A stretch of DNA of 41,883 bases from an uncultured Clostridia bacterium (GTDB taxonomy: Bacteria; Bacillota; Clostridia; Lachnospirales; Lachnospiraceae): positions 1 to 41,883 of the forward strand of contig CANRWA010000031.1 in assembly GCA_947643415.1 (NCBI GenBank), read 5' to 3'. A program made the position numbers and the translations under genes. Under the pieces are notes generated by a model, which was given only the letters and a program-made list of their open reading frames with translations, was not told the origin of the DNA and made no database searches. Shown here piece after piece: positions 8,214 through 17,436 of the stretch. How positions within the stretch are numbered: position 1 is the first letter of the stretch; each line of letters opens with the position of its first letter.

Positions 8214-10440
8214 AATCTGCCACCCCCTGTCTGGCTTTTGTTTCTCTCTGTCTTACAACATATTTAATCTGTGTCAATAATTCTGCCAGATAAGACAATT
8301 CCCACTGACTTGCACTGCTTTCATTATAAACCCCACAGATATTATATTTTTCTTCAAATTCATCTATTAACAGCCTTAAGCCCCGATGCCTTGTATTATC
8401 TTGTGATGCACCATGTCCATCCAGCACAAATTTTATAATTGACTCGGCACATTCTTTTTTCCGATCTTTTCCTTTCGCTTTCTTTCCAAAGCGCTTTTGA
8501 CAATTTTCCCACACGCCAGCCACTGAATCGTTTTCTCTGCACATAAGCATCATATTGCTTACAGTGGGTTTGAGAACGGAGTCAAATTTTTTTAACTTCT
8601 TATCCCTTGCTATCTCAGAAGCTTTATACCGAAGAAATTCCTTTAGACACTTTGCCAGCATTTTCTGTACGAAGTCTTCCTTTGCCACATCTTTTATATC
8701 ATACTTTTTCTTTTCTTCCTGACTCTGTCTTTCTTTTTTGGCCTGATCAGCAAATATACCCGTATATGTACCCGAATCAGCCAGAGGGCAGACCATTATC
8801 TCTCCAAATCCTTCCAGACATCGTTCGCCAATCCAGAAACGTCCTGTCCTTATCTTATATTTCTCACCTACAGGAAAATGAAAAACCAGAACTGTTCCCT
8901 TATCAAAAGCATATATAGTCGGTTTACGGCAGTCCCATGTCACATTATATCCCCCAACAGACGTGATATTTGTATATTTTTCCACCTGCATTTCCTGTTC
9001 TTCGCATCTCCATCCATCCATAATATTCTCCAGTATCTCTTTCTGAAGATCAACCACATCTGTGGAATACATTGCCTTATCATTATAAATAATTGTTGGG
9101 GATTTAAGCAGCACATAGAATGAATTCAATGTTTCTTTTTGGTTTTCCTGCATCGTCCCCGCTTTTATAACCTGTATCCTGCAGCCGCCATATTCCCCAT
9201 TTCGCCCATATCCGACCATGCAATGGTCATCTTCGTCAATTAGCCGGAAAACTTTCTGAATGAGACCGCAATCCCCTTCAATAAATCCACGGAACATCTG
9301 TCCTTCCTTGATGGATGAAATCTGATAAAGCTGGCTGCCTTCCTCTCCCTTAAGGCTTCTGCCGATAGATTTATCCTTCGGACGGCTGTGATGATATCTG
9401 TCCTCTCTTTCAACAGAATATCGGATCAACCTGCCATCCTCTGCCATATTGACATAACAATGCTTTGCCTGGCTTAGCTGGATGCCTTCATCACAAGCAT
9501 GTGTCTTTCTGTCTGAATAGATCTTATTCCGATAATTTCTCTTATCATTTTTTATACTAAATACGGAAGCAGGTATCTCGTAAAGCCGTTTGCCATCTAC
9601 TGCCGGATATGCATTGGAACAATGTATCCTTCCCTCTTGCAGCCATTGGGTAAACGTCGCTCCTTCTCCTTTACCCTTTAACCTCTGACCCAAAATACCA
9701 AGAATCTTAGCACCCTCAATATAGTCCATGGAAGACGCCTCCTGCTCACCCACGGATTTACAAATCACCGGTTCCTCCAAATATATCTCATACTCCAGCC
9801 ATGTACTGTTTTCCATAACATGTATAATATTTGTGCCTTTTTCACTTTTTTGTAACTTGCTGTCGATATCCAGCAAAGTAACCTTCACTTCCCCAAGCCC
9901 TCTTGTTCTCGAAACTCCAATATGACGAAAGACCGCCAAACATTGCTTCAGATTGTCTTCTAGCACAGGATCCTCTGATAAAAAGAGAATCTCTGCTTCA
10001 AATACCAATCCTTTATCTGCTACCCGAATTGTCCTCAATGACTGGTCATCTGCCACACCTGTATCATAGTTTAGTGCAGTTTGTGTCCGAATATAAGAAT
10101 GGCAATTCAGTACATTCTGTGGATGAAAAAGCGGAGTTCCCGGCATATTTTTGATTATTTCCATTTTGTGGCCCCGCTCTTTGATATAAGCGTTTTTTAT
10201 CACAACCTGTCCCCGCTCATTTCCCTGTTTTCCAAATATCTTTTCTATATTGATAGCTGCTCCCCAGTCATTCAACTCCAATGCACATTCCCGAAGACAT
10301 CCCTTTATCCTCTTGCCGGGAATATAGGGAAAGCCAAAATCATCATGGCAAATATCCATATCTACTGCACTATTATATATACCACCATCTGATACACAAG
10401 TATCGCTCAATAATTCTATCTCAAGCTTCTTTTTCTTCAT
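8203..10440 (-). CDS. csx10: Csx10-like RAMP protein of the type III-D effector
   Basis: This 745-residue protein has an N-terminal RAMP domain (1-195) containing DMDICHDDFGFPYIPGKRIKG and the Gly-rich loop GVSRTRGLGEVKV, a pattern I recognise from Csx10. A second RAMP-like domain (about 230-440) has DYIEGAKILGILGQRLKG and MVGYGRNGEYGGCRI. The next segment contains SVGGYNVTW, a CRKPTIYAFDKGTVLVF strand and ERCLEGFGEI, as in Cmr3/Csx10-type folds. A Lys-rich helical tail (about 580-745) follows. In III-D complexes Csx10 caps the crRNA 5' end, replacing Csm4/Cmr3. It overlaps the cas10 stop by 20 nt. The family is fairly clear; the function of the extra C-terminal helical region is unknown. Confidence 0.75.
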   Translation of the reverse strand: MKKKKLEIELLSDTCVSDGGIYNSAVDMDICHDDFGFPYIPGKRIKGCLRECALELNDWGAAINIEKIFGKQGNERGQVVIKNAYIKERGHKMEIIKNMPGTPLFHPQNVLNCHSYIRTQTALNYDTGVADDQSLRTIRVADKGLVFEAEILFLSEDPVLEDNLKQCLAVFRHIGVSRTRGLGEVKVTLLDIDSKLQKSEKGTNIIHVMENSTWLEYEIYLEEPVICKSVGEQEASSMDYIEGAKILGILGQRLKGKGEGATFTQWLQEGRIHCSNAYPAVDGKRLYEIPASVFSIKNDKRNYRNKIYSDRKTHACDEGIQLSQAKHCYVNMAEDGRLIRYSVEREDRYHHSRPKDKSIGRSLKGEEGSQLYQISSIKEGQMFRGFIEGDCGLIQKVFRLIDEDDHCMVGYGRNGEYGGCRIQVIKAGTMQENQKETLNSFYVLLKSPTIIYNDKAMYSTDVVDLQKEILENIMDGWRCEEQEMQVEKYTNITSVGGYNVTWDCRKPTIYAFDKGTVLVFHFPVGEKYKIRTGRFWIGERCLEGFGEIMVCPLADSGTYTGIFADQAKKERQSQEEKKKYDIKDVAKEDFVQKMLAKCLKEFLRYKASEIARDKKLKKFDSVLKPTVSNMMLMCRENDSVAGVWENCQKRFGKKAKGKDRKKECAESIIKFVLDGHGASQDNTRHRGLRLLIDEFEEKYNICGVYNESSASQWELSYLAELLTQIKYVVRQRETKARQGVADYDE

Positions 10441-12229
10441 TTGTAGTCTCCTCCTCTTCCGTCTTCAGCAAACTGTAATCCATAATTTCCAGTGCGTCAT
10501 ACCATCTGGCAATCACATTCTTCCTATCTTTCAAATACATATGACTGGAACATTTCTGTCCATCAGGCATTTTCCATTGCCTTGAATCCAAAAATGCCGC
10601 CAGTAAGGCAATCTGACTTTCTCCCAAAGAATATGTATTGCGGATTTTCTTGGCAAAAGATCTTGGAATCTTCCGGGTATCTGAAAAATATTTAATGTCT
10701 CTCTTCAACTGTTCATAATTATTATATTTAAGACCACTCCCTTCCACATCATAAGCATTGACTTGGTTTAGCGGATCGCCCTCTGACAACATTGGCACGT
10801 AATATGGACGGATAAAAAGCCTTTCACCAGATGCTGTAATATATTCCTTCTCTCGGATTCTTTTCACATCCAGACATTGGATATTTTTACAAATCTGAAA
10901 ATCAAAGAAGTTCCCTGTTTTTTCAAAATAATATGGATAGGATGATCCCATTCCATCGGACTGCTCCCTTTTCTTAACAGATTCTGATTCAATGCCAGCC
11001 AAATATCTCTGCATTGAGATAACTTCATATTTTCCTGCTTCTGTCACTTGATAATATGCCTTATTTTCCTTTGCCTTTGCTGCATTTTTGGCCTCATCAC
11101 AACAGCTCTCTGCCACCTCATAAGCTGTTCCAAAAGGAAAATGGCTGTGTATATATGCAATACCTGCACATACGCTAAAACCATACTCCTGAATATCACT
11201 ATCCGAAATTTCTCCATGACCATTTCCCATAAGGCCTGCATTCATTGTGAGTTGAGAAATCTTCTGACAGAACCATTCCACTGTTTCCATACCAATAAAA
11301 GCATTACAAACATACGTAATATCATCACCGGCAACAACTACTTTACGCACAAACCGCTTTTCACTGCCCAACTTATTATCCCTGCCCATTTCCTCGAACC
11401 TCTGACGCATCTGTTCAAAGGTTCTTAGATATGAGTACTTAATATTATAAGAAATCTGACGCATCCATGTAACTGCTTTCTGATAGTCTGTAATATTCTC
11501 AATGAGCTTACGAATACGTAATCCCATATTATTTCCGTCTATATGAACTACTGCAATCAGACTGTTTTCTCCTCTTCTTGCATAATTGTCCAAAATTTTA
11601 TCGATATCTTTCTCCTTAATATTTTGATCTTTGGCATTCCACTTCAAATATGTCTCTCTGCTCATCCCCCTATCAGTTTTACTTCCCAGAAGTTCTGACT
11701 GATCAACGACTGGCAACCCTGTTTTTAACTCTGCACACATTACAGGCAATGTCCCTAATGGCTTGGTAATAGTCATATTTGATTTAACCTGATTCATTTT
11801 ATCAAAAACGTGCTTATAATCTATTGCATAATTCTCTGTCATCGGAATATAAACCGAGGCTAACTGTAATGAATATGTCTTTTCGATAATATATTTCGCC
11901 ATTTTCTTATTAATTTCTATACACAAATTTTCATCCCGAAAAGATACAAATGCATTGCCACCTCCTATATATAATACTTGTACATCTTTTGCCTTCTCAT
12001 GATCATAAGGCTTTGGCCTGTTTTCCTTCTCATTCTCCCACTCAATTTCTGTACTGCGAATCCTCATTTTATCCTTTAATTCCCTACACGACCTAGTCAG
12101 TGCATGAGTAAGAATATTGTCAATCAACACAGATGCCCCCATTGCATCTTTTAATTTGGATGTGGTATAAATATACCTCTGAATCCCCCGTACATCATAC
12201 ATCGCCAGTACTCTGCCTTCTAATTCCAT
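10421..12229 (-). CDS. cas10: Cas10-like large subunit without HD domain; cyclase motif AGDD
   Basis: This 602-residue protein begins directly at the first palm domain (YDVRGIQRYIYTTSKLKDAMGAS, the Cmr2-like start; pseudo-palm GGGN at 89-92). It therefore lacks the usual N-terminal HD DNase domain. The second palm carries VVHIDGNNMG (D221, metal ligand) and the cyclase signature as A300-G301-D302-D303, where most Cas10 proteins have GGDD. Both aspartates are kept, so cyclic oligoadenylate synthesis remains plausible and fits the CARF effectors downstream. The region after about residue 420 should be the helical C-terminal domain. The ATG has a strong AAGGAGG ribosome site. The gene begins 39 nt after thiM and no clear promoter lies between, so co-transcription with the thiamine genes is possible. 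Confidence 0.85.
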   Translation of the reverse strand: MELEGRVLAMYDVRGIQRYIYTTSKLKDAMGASVLIDNILTHALTRSCRELKDKMRIRSTEIEWENEKENRPKPYDHEKAKDVQVLYIGGGNAFVSFRDENLCIEINKKMAKYIIEKTYSLQLASVYIPMTENYAIDYKHVFDKMNQVKSNMTITKPLGTLPVMCAELKTGLPVVDQSELLGSKTDRGMSRETYLKWNAKDQNIKEKDIDKILDNYARRGENSLIAVVHIDGNNMGLRIRKLIENITDYQKAVTWMRQISYNIKYSYLRTFEQMRQRFEEMGRDNKLGSEKRFVRKVVVAGDDITYVCNAFIGMETVEWFCQKISQLTMNAGLMGNGHGEISDSDIQEYGFSVCAGIAYIHSHFPFGTAYEVAESCCDEAKNAAKAKENKAYYQVTEAGKYEVISMQRYLAGIESESVKKREQSDGMGSSYPYYFEKTGNFFDFQICKNIQCLDVKRIREKEYITASGERLFIRPYYVPMLSEGDPLNQVNAYDVEGSGLKYNNYEQLKRDIKYFSDTRKIPRSFAKKIRNTYSLGESQIALLAAFLDSRQWKMPDGQKCSSHMYLKDRKNVIARWYDALEIMDYSLLKTEEEETTNEEKEA

Positions 12230-12268
12230 ATCCGTCAGTTCCTCCTTTTTTATAGTAATCCTTATCCC

Positions 12269-13132
12269 CTACCTGCTGATCTCATCAATCAGCATCATCC
12301 GGTAAGTCATGGTTCCCCCCTGTACTTCCCTTGTCTTTTCCTCTGCCCGCTCTGCTGCCTCATTCATCCATTCCACGGCAGCATGGACAGCATCCCACTC
12401 TGATATTGGCTGTGATATCATTACAGTTCCCTCCTGCCCCAGCCTTCCAGCATCTGTTTCTGCTTTCCGGACTCCGGCCAGACAGGTTCCTATCAATTCC
12501 GAAAGCATACAGCCGCTTCCCGTGATCCTTGCGGAGAGGGCAGATCCGCCCTGGCACACCTGAAAACGGTCTTCCAGCACGATCAGGTCCTCAATACCAG
12601 ATACAACAATGACCGCCCCTGTCTGCCTGGACAGCCGTCTCGCATCCACCAGACATTGTTCCATATTTGTTTTCTGCATGACCTGCGACTCTTCTGCGTC
12701 CACAAAAGACCGAAATTCTTCTTCCTTTCCCGTTCGAAAAAGCAATGATAATGAATGTATCTCGGAAGCATTTCCCCGAATAGCCGTAAGACGCAGTTCC
12801 TTCATCAGCCGAATGCTGGTTTCACGGCGCAAAGCAGTAGATCCGGCAGCCACCGGATCGAAAACAATGGGATGGTTCAGGGAATTCGCCGTCTTTCCGG
12901 CCCGAAGCATCGCCTCTCTGGATGCCACCGCTCCCAGGTTCAGAACAAGACCATCACAAAGAGAGGTCATTTCCGACACCTCATCCGGATCTGATGCCAT
13001 AACAGCACTGCCGCCCGCCGCCAAAATAATATTGGCGCAGTCGTTAACCGTAATCATATTAGTGATAGAGTGAATCCTTGGACAAGTCCTTCTTATACTC
13101 TCTATGATCTCATCTCTCATTTTTGCCCCCAT
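12269..13132 (-). CDS. thiM: Hydroxyethylthiazole kinase ThiM
   Basis: ThiM phosphorylates 4-methyl-5-(2-hydroxyethyl)thiazole with ATP for thiamine salvage in the cytoplasm. The 287-residue sequence shows the family start HSITNMITVNDCANIILAAGGSAVM, then DPVAAGSTALR, RGNASEI, and VSGIEDLI; the ribokinase-like catalytic loop is ITGSGCMLS. Length is close to typical for ThiM. A second in-frame ATG four codons in (MRDEI) is an alternative start. It is downstream of thiW, the probable thiazole transporter subunit, separated only by a strong hairpin. No thiE, thiC or thiD is in the window. Confidence 0.95.
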   Translation of the reverse strand: MGAKMRDEIIESIRRTCPRIHSITNMITVNDCANIILAAGGSAVMASDPDEVSEMTSLCDGLVLNLGAVASREAMLRAGKTANSLNHPIVFDPVAAGSTALRRETSIRLMKELRLTAIRGNASEIHSLSLLFRTGKEEEFRSFVDAEESQVMQKTNMEQCLVDARRLSRQTGAVIVVSGIEDLIVLEDRFQVCQGGSALSARITGSGCMLSELIGTCLAGVRKAETDAGRLGQEGTVMISQPISEWDAVHAAVEWMNEAAERAEEKTREVQGGTMTYRMMLIDEISR

Positions 13133-13155
13133 TCATAAATCGACTTACAGTCCTT

Positions 13156-13206
13156 TAGCTCAACGGCGCCAATTTGAACCCGTTTCAAATTGGCGCCGTT
13201 GAGCTA
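13156..13206. repeat. Perfect 23-bp inverted repeat with 5-nt loop between thiW and thiM
   Basis: The arms TAGCTCAACGGCGCCAATTTGAA (split here as TAGCTCAACGGCGCC then AATTTGAA) at 13156-13178 and its exact complement at 13184-13206 form a flawless 23-bp stem. The right arm contains the thiW stop codon (13206-13204). On the minus strand it is not followed by a T-tract, so it is a poor terminator for thiW. A shortened relative occurs at 33936-33973, which suggests a dispersed palindromic repeat. Confidence 0.9.
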
Positions 13207-13698
13207 TTTTAACATTTCCTGTAATTTTACAAGCGAACCTGACTTCCTCATACTAAGAAGAGCCACATATCCCAGCAGCGCCCCCACGATACATGCCGGC
13301 ATAAAAAGCGGAATATAATAAAATGGCGAATCCAGTTGTTCCACACCAAACCCATAATACATAACATAATAGCTGGCAATGGCGCTGAGTAATCCGGTTC
13401 CAAGAATCTCTCCTGCCACAGCAAGCAGCATATTTTTTGTTGTCTGATAGAATATCCCTGCGAGAAGCGCACCGATCACTGCACCGATCACCGCTGTTAC
13501 CGGACGCCCTGTCAGCAGCATACGCATACAGCCTGTGAGCAATGCCGAAAGGAAAGCATAAATCGGTCCCACCAACACAGCACAAATCACATTAAAGAAA
13601 TGCTGGAAAGGAACCACAAAGGGAAAAGATACAAATGTAGATAAAAGGAAACTCAGGCACGACATAAACGCCGTGAAACATACTTTTTTTATATTCAT
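13204..13698 (-). CDS. thiW: ThiW, energy-coupling-factor S component for thiazole
   Basis: This 164-residue, almost fully hydrophobic protein has about five membrane segments and the ThiW pattern: PFQHFFNVICAVLVGPIYAF, then GAVIGALLAGIFY and EILGTGLLSA. It is predicted to bind the thiazole precursor and to work with a shared ECF module encoded elsewhere. Pairing with thiM supports thiazole salvage. Genes of this type often carry a TPP riboswitch, but only 17 nt separate this start from the symporter stop, so none fits here. Confidence 0.9.
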   Translation of the reverse strand: MNIKKVCFTAFMSCLSFLLSTFVSFPFVVPFQHFFNVICAVLVGPIYAFLSALLTGCMRMLLTGRPVTAVIGAVIGALLAGIFYQTTKNMLLAVAGEILGTGLLSAIASYYVMYYGFGVEQLDSPFYYIPLFMPACIVGALLGYVALLSMRKSGSLVKLQEMLK

Positions 13699-13715
13699 AG
13701 CCTTAATAATAATTT

Positions 13716-15335
13716 TTACCTCATTGCATATTTTTTTGCCGCCTGCGCAATATTCAGGCAGTGATCCGCCACTCGCTCCAGATCCACCAGAATCTCACTA
13801 TAGAACAGTCCCTGATTGGCTTCACATTTCATCTTGGCAAGACGCTTAATATTGCTGTTGCGCATCTTCTCCACCATATCATCAATATCTGCTTCCAGGT
13901 CATAGATAACGGTATAAAGCTCTTTATCTGGTTCAACAAAGTAATCACACGCCAGATCATAGATCCGATAGACAGAATCACACAATGCTTTCAGTTCTTT
14001 CAGTGCTTTTCCTGAGAATTTCTTTTTGTTTTCCTTTAACTGGTTCGCATAGCCCAGCATATTCTCAGCATGATCTCCGATACGCTCTAAATCTGTTACA
14101 ATATGATACAGGTTGCCGACATGCATAGCCTCTTTGGCAGAAAGCCCCATCTCACTGGTACGGATCAGTGTAGCTGTAATCTCTTTATTAAGAAAATCTA
14201 CGGTGGACTCATTTTCATCAAAAGCCTCATTCGACAATACTTTTTCCGCAAAATATGCCTTGGTGGAAGATTCCAGGTTGTTGCGCACAAGACCGCACAT
14301 TCGGCCAACTTCCTGATCGATCTGGCCGATAAGTACAGTGCCGGACTGATAGCCTGACTCATCAATAAAGTGCAGCTCTGCAGCCTCTTTCTTATCCTTC
14401 CCGCGGATGATCCACTGCGCCATCCTGACAAGGTAGTTAGAACAAGGCAGGAGGACAATCACGGTTACTAAATTGAAGATCGTATTGGCATTGGCGATCT
14501 GACGGCTTGGGTTGTCCGGCGATGTAGATGCGATCCAGTCCAGCAACGCCGGGAAGATGGAGGATGCAACCATAAACAGCAGCATACCGATACTCTCAAA
14601 CAGAATTACGATAAGTGCCACCCTCTTGGCATCCTTACGCCCACTGAGGGATGCCAGGGCAGGTGCCACGCTGGCACCGATATTCATACCCAGCATAATG
14701 AAAAATGCCTGATGAAATCCCATAACACCACTGACTGCCATCATCTGCAGGACACCTACTGATGCGGAAGCGCTCTGGATGATCACAGTAAAAATAATGC
14801 CGACAAGGACACCCAGGATCGGATTGGAGAACTGTTTCAGGATATTCTGAAACCAATCCTGCCCTGCCAACGGTCCCATTGCTTTGCTCATTTCACCAAG
14901 CCCTATAAAAAGAATTCCCAGGCTGGCAATAATCTGACCCACATTTTTAACTTTCGGTTTCTTGAAGAACATAGTAATTGCCACACCCACAAAGGCAATG
15001 ACCGGTGCGATCTGCGAGATATTGAACGCAATAAGCTGACCAGTAATCGTAGTACCAATCTTGGCTCCCATCAGGATGCCCACAGACCGCTCCAGTTCCA
15101 TCATCCCCGCATTGACAAAGCCTACTACCATGACGCACATAGCGTTGGAGCTCTGGATCAGGGCAGTCAGTCCCGCCCCTACCATCATAGCAATAATACG
15201 ATTCTGAGTCAGCTTTTCCAAAATCTTCTTTAGATACGAGCCAGCCACCAGCTTAAGACCATCACTCATCAGGTTCATTCCAAAAATGAACATTGCTAAT
15301 CCGCCCATCAGGCTGACTACATTCCATATATTCAT
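13716..15335 (-). CDS. Na/Pi symporter family protein with C-terminal PhoU-like domain
   Basis: This 539-residue membrane protein has two inverted Na/Pi-cotransporter repeats: LTALIQSSNAMCVMVVGFVNAG with GAKIGTTITGQLIAF, and IIFTVIIQSASASVGVLQMM with GMNIGASVAPALASLSG. The QSSN/QSAS pairs are the expected substrate-site motifs. The last roughly 190 residues are helical and PhoU-like (HIVTDLERIGDHAENM and LVDLERVADHCLNIAQ). It probably imports phosphate or a related anion at the cytoplasmic membrane, with the tail regulating it. The start has GAGAGG upstream. No terminator is visible before thiW. Confidence 0.92.
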   Translation of the reverse strand: MNIWNVVSLMGGLAMFIFGMNLMSDGLKLVAGSYLKKILEKLTQNRIIAMMVGAGLTALIQSSNAMCVMVVGFVNAGMMELERSVGILMGAKIGTTITGQLIAFNISQIAPVIAFVGVAITMFFKKPKVKNVGQIIASLGILFIGLGEMSKAMGPLAGQDWFQNILKQFSNPILGVLVGIIFTVIIQSASASVGVLQMMAVSGVMGFHQAFFIMLGMNIGASVAPALASLSGRKDAKRVALIVILFESIGMLLFMVASSIFPALLDWIASTSPDNPSRQIANANTIFNLVTVIVLLPCSNYLVRMAQWIIRGKDKKEAAELHFIDESGYQSGTVLIGQIDQEVGRMCGLVRNNLESSTKAYFAEKVLSNEAFDENESTVDFLNKEITATLIRTSEMGLSAKEAMHVGNLYHIVTDLERIGDHAENMLGYANQLKENKKKFSGKALKELKALCDSVYRIYDLACDYFVEPDKELYTVIYDLEADIDDMVEKMRNSNIKRLAKMKCEANQGLFYSEILVDLERVADHCLNIAQAAKKYAMR

Positions 15336-15366
15336 CGTTTAATTCCTCTCTCATGCATATTACGCA

Positions 15367-15607
15367 ACAATTGCCACCTGTGCGGTTGGATGGCGATTCA
15401 TGGCAACCCAGCCCCATACAATTCGCAAAACCTGTCAGCAAGCTGTCAGCCGCGACAAAAACAGTCGCTTCTATTTTGCTCATTTAGAGGTGGGTTGCCT
15501 GATTCAGGCAGTTTTTAGCAGCAAATGTCTGTTTATGTGCAAGCACAACACATTCATTTGCTACTAAAAACTTGCCATGAATCGCAACCGCACAGGTGGA
15601 AAATTGT
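15367..15607. repeat. Nested inverted-repeat element, possibly a MITE or structured RNA
   Basis: The outer arms 15367-15406 and 15572-15607 are complementary over about 35 bp, apart from a 4-base insertion and one small mismatch region. The inner arms 15511-15527 and 15555-15571 pair over 17 bp with one mismatch. Further small hairpins lie between: TGCCTGATTCAGGCA at 15496-15510, and GCGAC/GTCGC around 15452-15468. A 7-nt direct repeat CTGTCAG also occurs. No ORF of substance is present. It fills most of the 372-nt gap between the ATPase and symporter genes. It could be a non-autonomous transposable element or a folded regulatory RNA. Confidence 0.75.
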
Positions 15608-15707
15608 AGTAAAATGTAAATATAAGTTGATCGTTTCCATCTCTAAATATAACATTATTGAAAGGAATGCACAATAGCTTTATAAAATCTTTATAGATCT
15701 GCCCCAG

Positions 15708-17423
15708 TTACTGTCCGGCCTGAATCCCCAATTCCCGCCATCGGTTCAGGCAGGCAAATACCTCCTGCCGACGCGGCACCGCAAGGTTTCCCGGAAGGGC
15801 AGCTCCGCCGCAGATACCGCTCCATCCCTTTTTATCCAGAACCATCATCGTCTCATCCACAGCCTGCCGTAATGTCTTTTTCCCATCAAAAACACGCATC
15901 CGCATATATTTCATCAAATGCGACAGGGCAGTAAGCTGTTCCGGATCTGCCAACTGCTCTACATAACGCAGGTCAATGGTATCCCGGTTGATACTGATGC
16001 CATCCATGCCAAGGGTCTTCATCTTGATTCTGCCATCTGCACCAAAGCGGCGGTCTGCTTTCGCAGCCCGGCTATAATCTGGCTTTTCTGCTTTTGGTGT
16101 ATCACCGGCAGGAAGTGGAAATGCCTTTGCTTCCTCTTTGGCAAAGCTGGTGATCTCCACTGGTTTATACCGATTCATCTGAATAATGCAGTCTGCCTTG
16201 TGAAAATAACTGCCAGAGCTCCCCGCCACCAGGACGGTAGAAATCCCTTCTTTCTCATAGAGCTCACTCACCCGTTCCACGAACGGGGTAATAGGCTCCA
16301 TCTCCCGGTGCACTACCCGCTGCATCAATTCATCCCGAATCATAAAATTGGTGGCGCTGGTATCCTCATCAATAAGGAAAACCTCACTTCCCGCCTCCAT
16401 CGCCTCCACTACATTCGCTGCCTGTGAGGTAGAACCACTGGCATCTTCAGTAGAAAAGCGTCTTGTATCTTTGCCATTGGGCAGATCATTGATAAACATG
16501 GAAATGTCTGTCTGTTTCACACTCCGGCCATCCTCGGCACGAAGCTTCACCGCTGTACCATTTGTCACGACATATTCCCGCCCATCCCTGGCAATATGAT
16601 TATAAACACCCAGTTCAAGAGCTTTCAGAAGAGTGGATTTCCCATGGTAACCGCCGCCCACGATCAAAGTGATACCACGGCGTATCCCCATCCCAGATAT
16701 CTTTCCATGCCTCGGAAGGTCCATCTCAATCTCCAGTTCTTTCGGGGACTGAAACGTCACCGCACCTTTCATAGGACGGCTGCTGACGCCCGACTCTCTT
16801 GGCAGTACTGCCCCATTTGCCACAAATGCCACCAGCCCCTGCTCCTTTAGCTGCTGCCTCATGTAAGCCTGGTCTTCTGCCAGCTCTGCCACAGCTCTTA
16901 CCCTTCCGCCATCCAGTGCTCTGGCATACAGTGACTTCCTTACACAGACAGGAAGAAAATCAAATATGATCTTCTCCAGTTCACGGCTGTTTACCGTTCG
17001 CCCATTAGCAGGAAAACCAATCTCCATGCGCAGGATGATATCACCATCTGTCTTGTCCATCTGGCAGGCAGTCCGTTCAAGAATTTCCTGTCCCGGTGTG
17101 GTGACTGCCATCAGCCCGGATTTACCGGAACCTTTCGCCTGAAAGGAAAATTCCCGTATCTGTCTTGCAAAGCCCCGCAGAATGTGATCCTCCAAAGCGG
17201 TCTTCTTTTCCCTGGTATCATACAGGTCTCTGTCAAATCCCGCCTGGGCCCCTGCCACATGCACGCTGACCTTGGAAGGGGCAGCAAAAGGATCCCCCTG
17301 CACATGATCAATGCCAAGGATATACTCTGGAAAACGATACTCCCCCTTCAATTGCTTGTAAGCCGGATATCCTTTGTGGTCAATCTGTCTCAACATGTTT
17401 TTTAACTCCTGATTTGTCTTCAT
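15708..17423 (-). CDS. ABC-class predicted ATPase (PF09818/COG3044 type)
   Basis: This soluble protein of about 571 residues has a single ABC-like ATPase core: Walker A GGGYHGKST and Walker B EVFLIDEDTSATNFM, with an N-terminal region (YPAYKQLKGEYRFP, LGIDHVQGDPFAAPSK) typical of the COG3044 family. The cellular role of this family is not established. I choose the ATG at 17423 and not the upstream one at 17447, because GGAGGTAAAG directly precedes it and the longer form would overlap the aldo/keto reductase gene. It is coupled to that gene and followed by the inverted-repeat element. Confidence 0.88.
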   Translation of the reverse strand: MKTNQELKNMLRQIDHKGYPAYKQLKGEYRFPEYILGIDHVQGDPFAAPSKVSVHVAGAQAGFDRDLYDTREKKTALEDHILRGFARQIREFSFQAKGSGKSGLMAVTTPGQEILERTACQMDKTDGDIILRMEIGFPANGRTVNSRELEKIIFDFLPVCVRKSLYARALDGGRVRAVAELAEDQAYMRQQLKEQGLVAFVANGAVLPRESGVSSRPMKGAVTFQSPKELEIEMDLPRHGKISGMGIRRGITLIVGGGYHGKSTLLKALELGVYNHIARDGREYVVTNGTAVKLRAEDGRSVKQTDISMFINDLPNGKDTRRFSTEDASGSTSQAANVVEAMEAGSEVFLIDEDTSATNFMIRDELMQRVVHREMEPITPFVERVSELYEKEGISTVLVAGSSGSYFHKADCIIQMNRYKPVEITSFAKEEAKAFPLPAGDTPKAEKPDYSRAAKADRRFGADGRIKMKTLGMDGISINRDTIDLRYVEQLADPEQLTALSHLMKYMRMRVFDGKKTLRQAVDETMMVLDKKGWSGICGGAALPGNLAVPRRQEVFACLNRWRELGIQAGQ

Positions 17424-17436
17424 CTTTACCTCCACA

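Noticed and set aside
13156..13206. Hairpin as a thiW terminator
   Set aside because: There is no T-tract after the stem on the coding strand, and a related copy lies in an unrelated place.
13699..13715. TPP riboswitch upstream of thiW
   Set aside because: Only 17 nt lie between the symporter stop and the thiW start, far too short for a THI element.
15262..15483. Minus-strand 73-codon ORF at the symporter start
   Set aside because: It runs through the inverted-repeat element and into the symporter gene in another frame, without protein-like features.
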